From assembly GCA_014193115.1 (NCBI GenBank), contig BJHQ01000001.1, positions 372,001-436,000 of the forward strand: 64,000 nt of DNA. The letters are read 5' to 3'. The notes beneath the pieces are model-generated. The model did no database searches. It had not been told where the DNA came from and was given only the letters and a program-made list of their open reading frames with translations. Origin of the DNA: Planctomycetota bacterium (GTDB lineage Bacteria; Planctomycetota; UBA11346). The translations under genes and the position numbers were made by a program. How positions within the stretch are numbered: position 1 is the first letter of the stretch; every line of letters starts with the position of its first letter. Of the stretch, positions 62,531 to 64,000 are shown in pieces.

Positions 62531-62665
62531 TCCTCACAGACGTCACGTGGATAGAAAAGGCTCAAACAATTTTTGGGATATTTTTTTACAGCTTCCGCCA
62601 TGCACCCAGTACTGCCGCCGCCGGGCAGATCCAGCCAGGCTATCTATTTGGCTTGGCGCGTTGTT

Positions 62666-63652
62666 TTACTCTACCGCTTCGGCGAGCTTCAGCAGGCCGA
62701 CCGGCGGGTAGACGTTGACCTGGCGGGCGACCTTGGCGTTGTAGACCACCTGCCAGCTCGGCAGGGGTTCGATGGGGACTTCGCCGGGCTTGGCGCCGCG
62801 CAGGATCCGCTCGGCCTTGGCGCCGGCAAAGCGGCCGACAGCGCGATAGCTCGCGACCACTCCGAGCAGGGCTCCGGATTTGCGCACCGGTTGCTCGGTG
62901 GCTGAGAACACCGGGATGCCGGCGGCGGTGAGCGGGGCGATGGCGGCGGCGGCGTTGGCGATCAGGAAGCCATCACTGGGCAGATAGACCGCATCGGGTT
63001 TCTGGGCGAGCAGTTCGGTCGCGGCCGCTGCCATGGCCTCGGCGGGGACGCCTCCCGGAGTGACGGTGGCCGCGCTCAGTACATAGCCGTGGTCCTTGGC
63101 CAGGGTTTCGAGTTCCTGCCGGATCAGGCGGGCCGACACCGATTTGGCAACGTCGATCATGCCGAGTTTTTTGAAGGTGGCGACTTGGCTGAGCACGGTG
63201 AGCTGGGTCTTCATCGGGACCAGGTGGCTGACCCCGGTCAGGTTCCGGCCGTGCCCGGTCAGGGTTGGAACCAGGCCGGCACCGACCGGGTCGCCGACCA
63301 CCGTGAACACCACGGGAATGGCCGGATCGATGGTGGTCGGGGCGTCGTGGCGTCCGACCACCGCCAGCGCGCCGTTGGTGCTGAAGGCATACACCAGATC
63401 GGGCTTGGCTGCGGCGATTTCGGCCGGGACCGTGGCGCCTCGGGTCGGGTCCAGCTTGCAGTCGAACACCGTCCAGCGGAGCTTCAGCCCGCTGCGGTCA
63501 AGGTACTCGCGGAATCCGATCTCGGCTTCGGTCTCACCCCGCCACTGGACCATCATGATGTGGATTTCGGCCGCGGGCAGCGCGGCCGCGACCACCCCGA
63601 TCAGCGCAAGGCAGCGCAGCGCGAGCGCACGCAGAGGCATCAGTCGGAGCAT
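62666..63652 (-). CDS. ABC-type substrate-binding protein (PF04392/TrpX-like family)
   Basis: 328 residues from the ATG at 63652. Signal peptide MLRLMPLRALALRCLALIGV. Two-lobed periplasmic-binding pattern: VYAFSTNGALAVV, IPVVFTVVGDPVGAGLVPTL, NLTGVSHLVPMKTQLTVLSQ, and KPDAVYLPSDGFLIANAAAA, GIPVFSATEQPVRKSGALLG. This family is linked to tryptophan or amino acid uptake in some bacteria, and to sensors in others. The start overlaps the stop of the MFS gene (TGATG), so they are co-translated; no ABC permease or ATPase gene is in view. Confidence 0.85.
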   Translation of the reverse strand: MLRLMPLRALALRCLALIGVVAAALPAAEIHIMMVQWRGETEAEIGFREYLDRSGLKLRWTVFDCKLDPTRGATVPAEIAAAKPDLVYAFSTNGALAVVGRHDAPTTIDPAIPVVFTVVGDPVGAGLVPTLTGHGRNLTGVSHLVPMKTQLTVLSQVATFKKLGMIDVAKSVSARLIRQELETLAKDHGYVLSAATVTPGGVPAEAMAAAATELLAQKPDAVYLPSDGFLIANAAAAIAPLTAAGIPVFSATEQPVRKSGALLGVVASYRAVGRFAGAKAERILRGAKPGEVPIEPLPSWQVVYNAKVARQVNVYPPVGLLKLAEAVE

Positions 63653-64000
63653 CACGATTTCGCCCCGTTCCGGGCGGTCGCCACCGGCATCAGGGCGAAA
63701 GCCCCGATTGTCGCCAGGCAGATCCAGCCGATGCCTTCGAGGGTGCCGACGAAGCCCATGACCGCGATCATCGTTCCGGCGGCGAGGGGACCGAGGATCG
63801 AGCCGATGCGTTCGGTCATGCGGAAGATGCCCATCACGGTGCCGGCGCCCATCTGCTTGACCTCGACATCGCAGACCCGCGGCACCAGCGCGAGCAACGG
63901 CGCCTGGCCCAGGCCGTTGGCCACGCCGAGCAGGGTCACCACCGCCAGGATCGCCCACGGGCCTTCCCACCAGCGGGTGAGCAGCAGGGCCAGCCCGGCG
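63652..64000 (-). CDS. MFS transporter, C-terminal end (truncated by window edge)
   Basis: The minus-strand frame runs off the right edge. The visible part carries the last helices of a major facilitator protein: WAILAVVTLLGVANGLGQAP, GAGTVMGIFRMTERIGSILG with the conserved Arg-Glu-Arg type loop, PLAAGTMIAVMGFVG, and a final helix before the tail ATARNGAKS. The stop is joined to the start of the substrate-binding protein gene as TGATG. Substrate unknown. Confidence 0.75.
   Translation of the reverse strand, partial: AGLALLLTRWWEGPWAILAVVTLLGVANGLGQAPLLALVPRVCDVEVKQMGAGTVMGIFRMTERIGSILGPLAAGTMIAVMGFVGTLEGIGWICLATIGAFALMPVATARNGAKS

Overview
This window is high-GC bacterial chromosome, fully packed with genes on both strands, with short intergenic gaps that hold several families of palindromic repeats. 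The best clues to the host are a type IV prepilin-like protein with the H-X9-DG signature typical of Planctomycetota, Verrucomicrobiota and Lentisphaerota, a transmembrane FHA/Ser-Thr kinase, a giant GspK-like surface protein with a LamG region, and the dispersed palindromic repeats. I infer a PVC-superphylum bacterium, most likely planctomycete-like. The sequence alone does not fix the genus.

Layout. 0.3-4.6 kb: GH3 glycosidase, inositol-monophosphatase family phosphatase (CysQ-like) coupled to a small lipoprotein. 4.7-11 kb (minus): GlnD, TerC, cytochrome bd oxidase CydB and CydA. 11.4-18.6 kb (minus): two small proteins, a CoaE-Rho fusion, an alpha/beta hydrolase and PolA. 18.9-24.4 kb (minus): DapD, two possible signalling proteins, and a tightly overlapping ribH-nusB-(membrane protein)-ribD run. 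24.5-33.3 kb (plus): RF2, then lipoprotein and coiled-coil genes in two runs joined by 4-base overlaps, and a C45-type Ntn hydrolase. 33.3-37.7 kb (minus): PdxA, a HAD phosphatase and an FHA kinase with altered catalytic residues. 37.8-43.6 kb (plus): a sugar isomerase-like protein and an RND efflux pair. 43.7-44.7 kb (minus): a hypothetical gene and a ferredoxin frameshifted by a 14-bp duplication. 44.9-47.9 kb (plus): valS behind what looks like a five-valine leader-peptide attenuator. 47.9-51.6 kb (plus): circularly permuted ATP-grasp/alpha-E protein with its transglutaminase partner. 51.7-62.2 kb: a HAMP-like membrane protein, the H-X9-DG pseudopilin, a reduced MnmE-like GTPase, a coiled-coil secreted protein and the giant GspK-like gene behind a tandem repeat array. 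62.7-64 kb (minus): an ABC-type substrate-binding protein and the end of an MFS transporter cut by the window edge.

The most striking new signal is upstream of valS: a 9-codon ORF, MRTEVVVVV-stop, whose stop codon overlaps a segment able to pair with the 5' arm of a GC-rich terminator hairpin and T-run placed just before valyl-tRNA synthetase. This is the architecture of ribosome-mediated attenuation sensing charged tRNA-Val. Other points of interest are the CoaE-Rho fusion beside polA, repeat hairpins captured in frame inside the N-termini of RibD and an efflux lipoprotein, and two colinear copies of a 230-bp multi-palindrome element whose stems are conserved while the loops differ.
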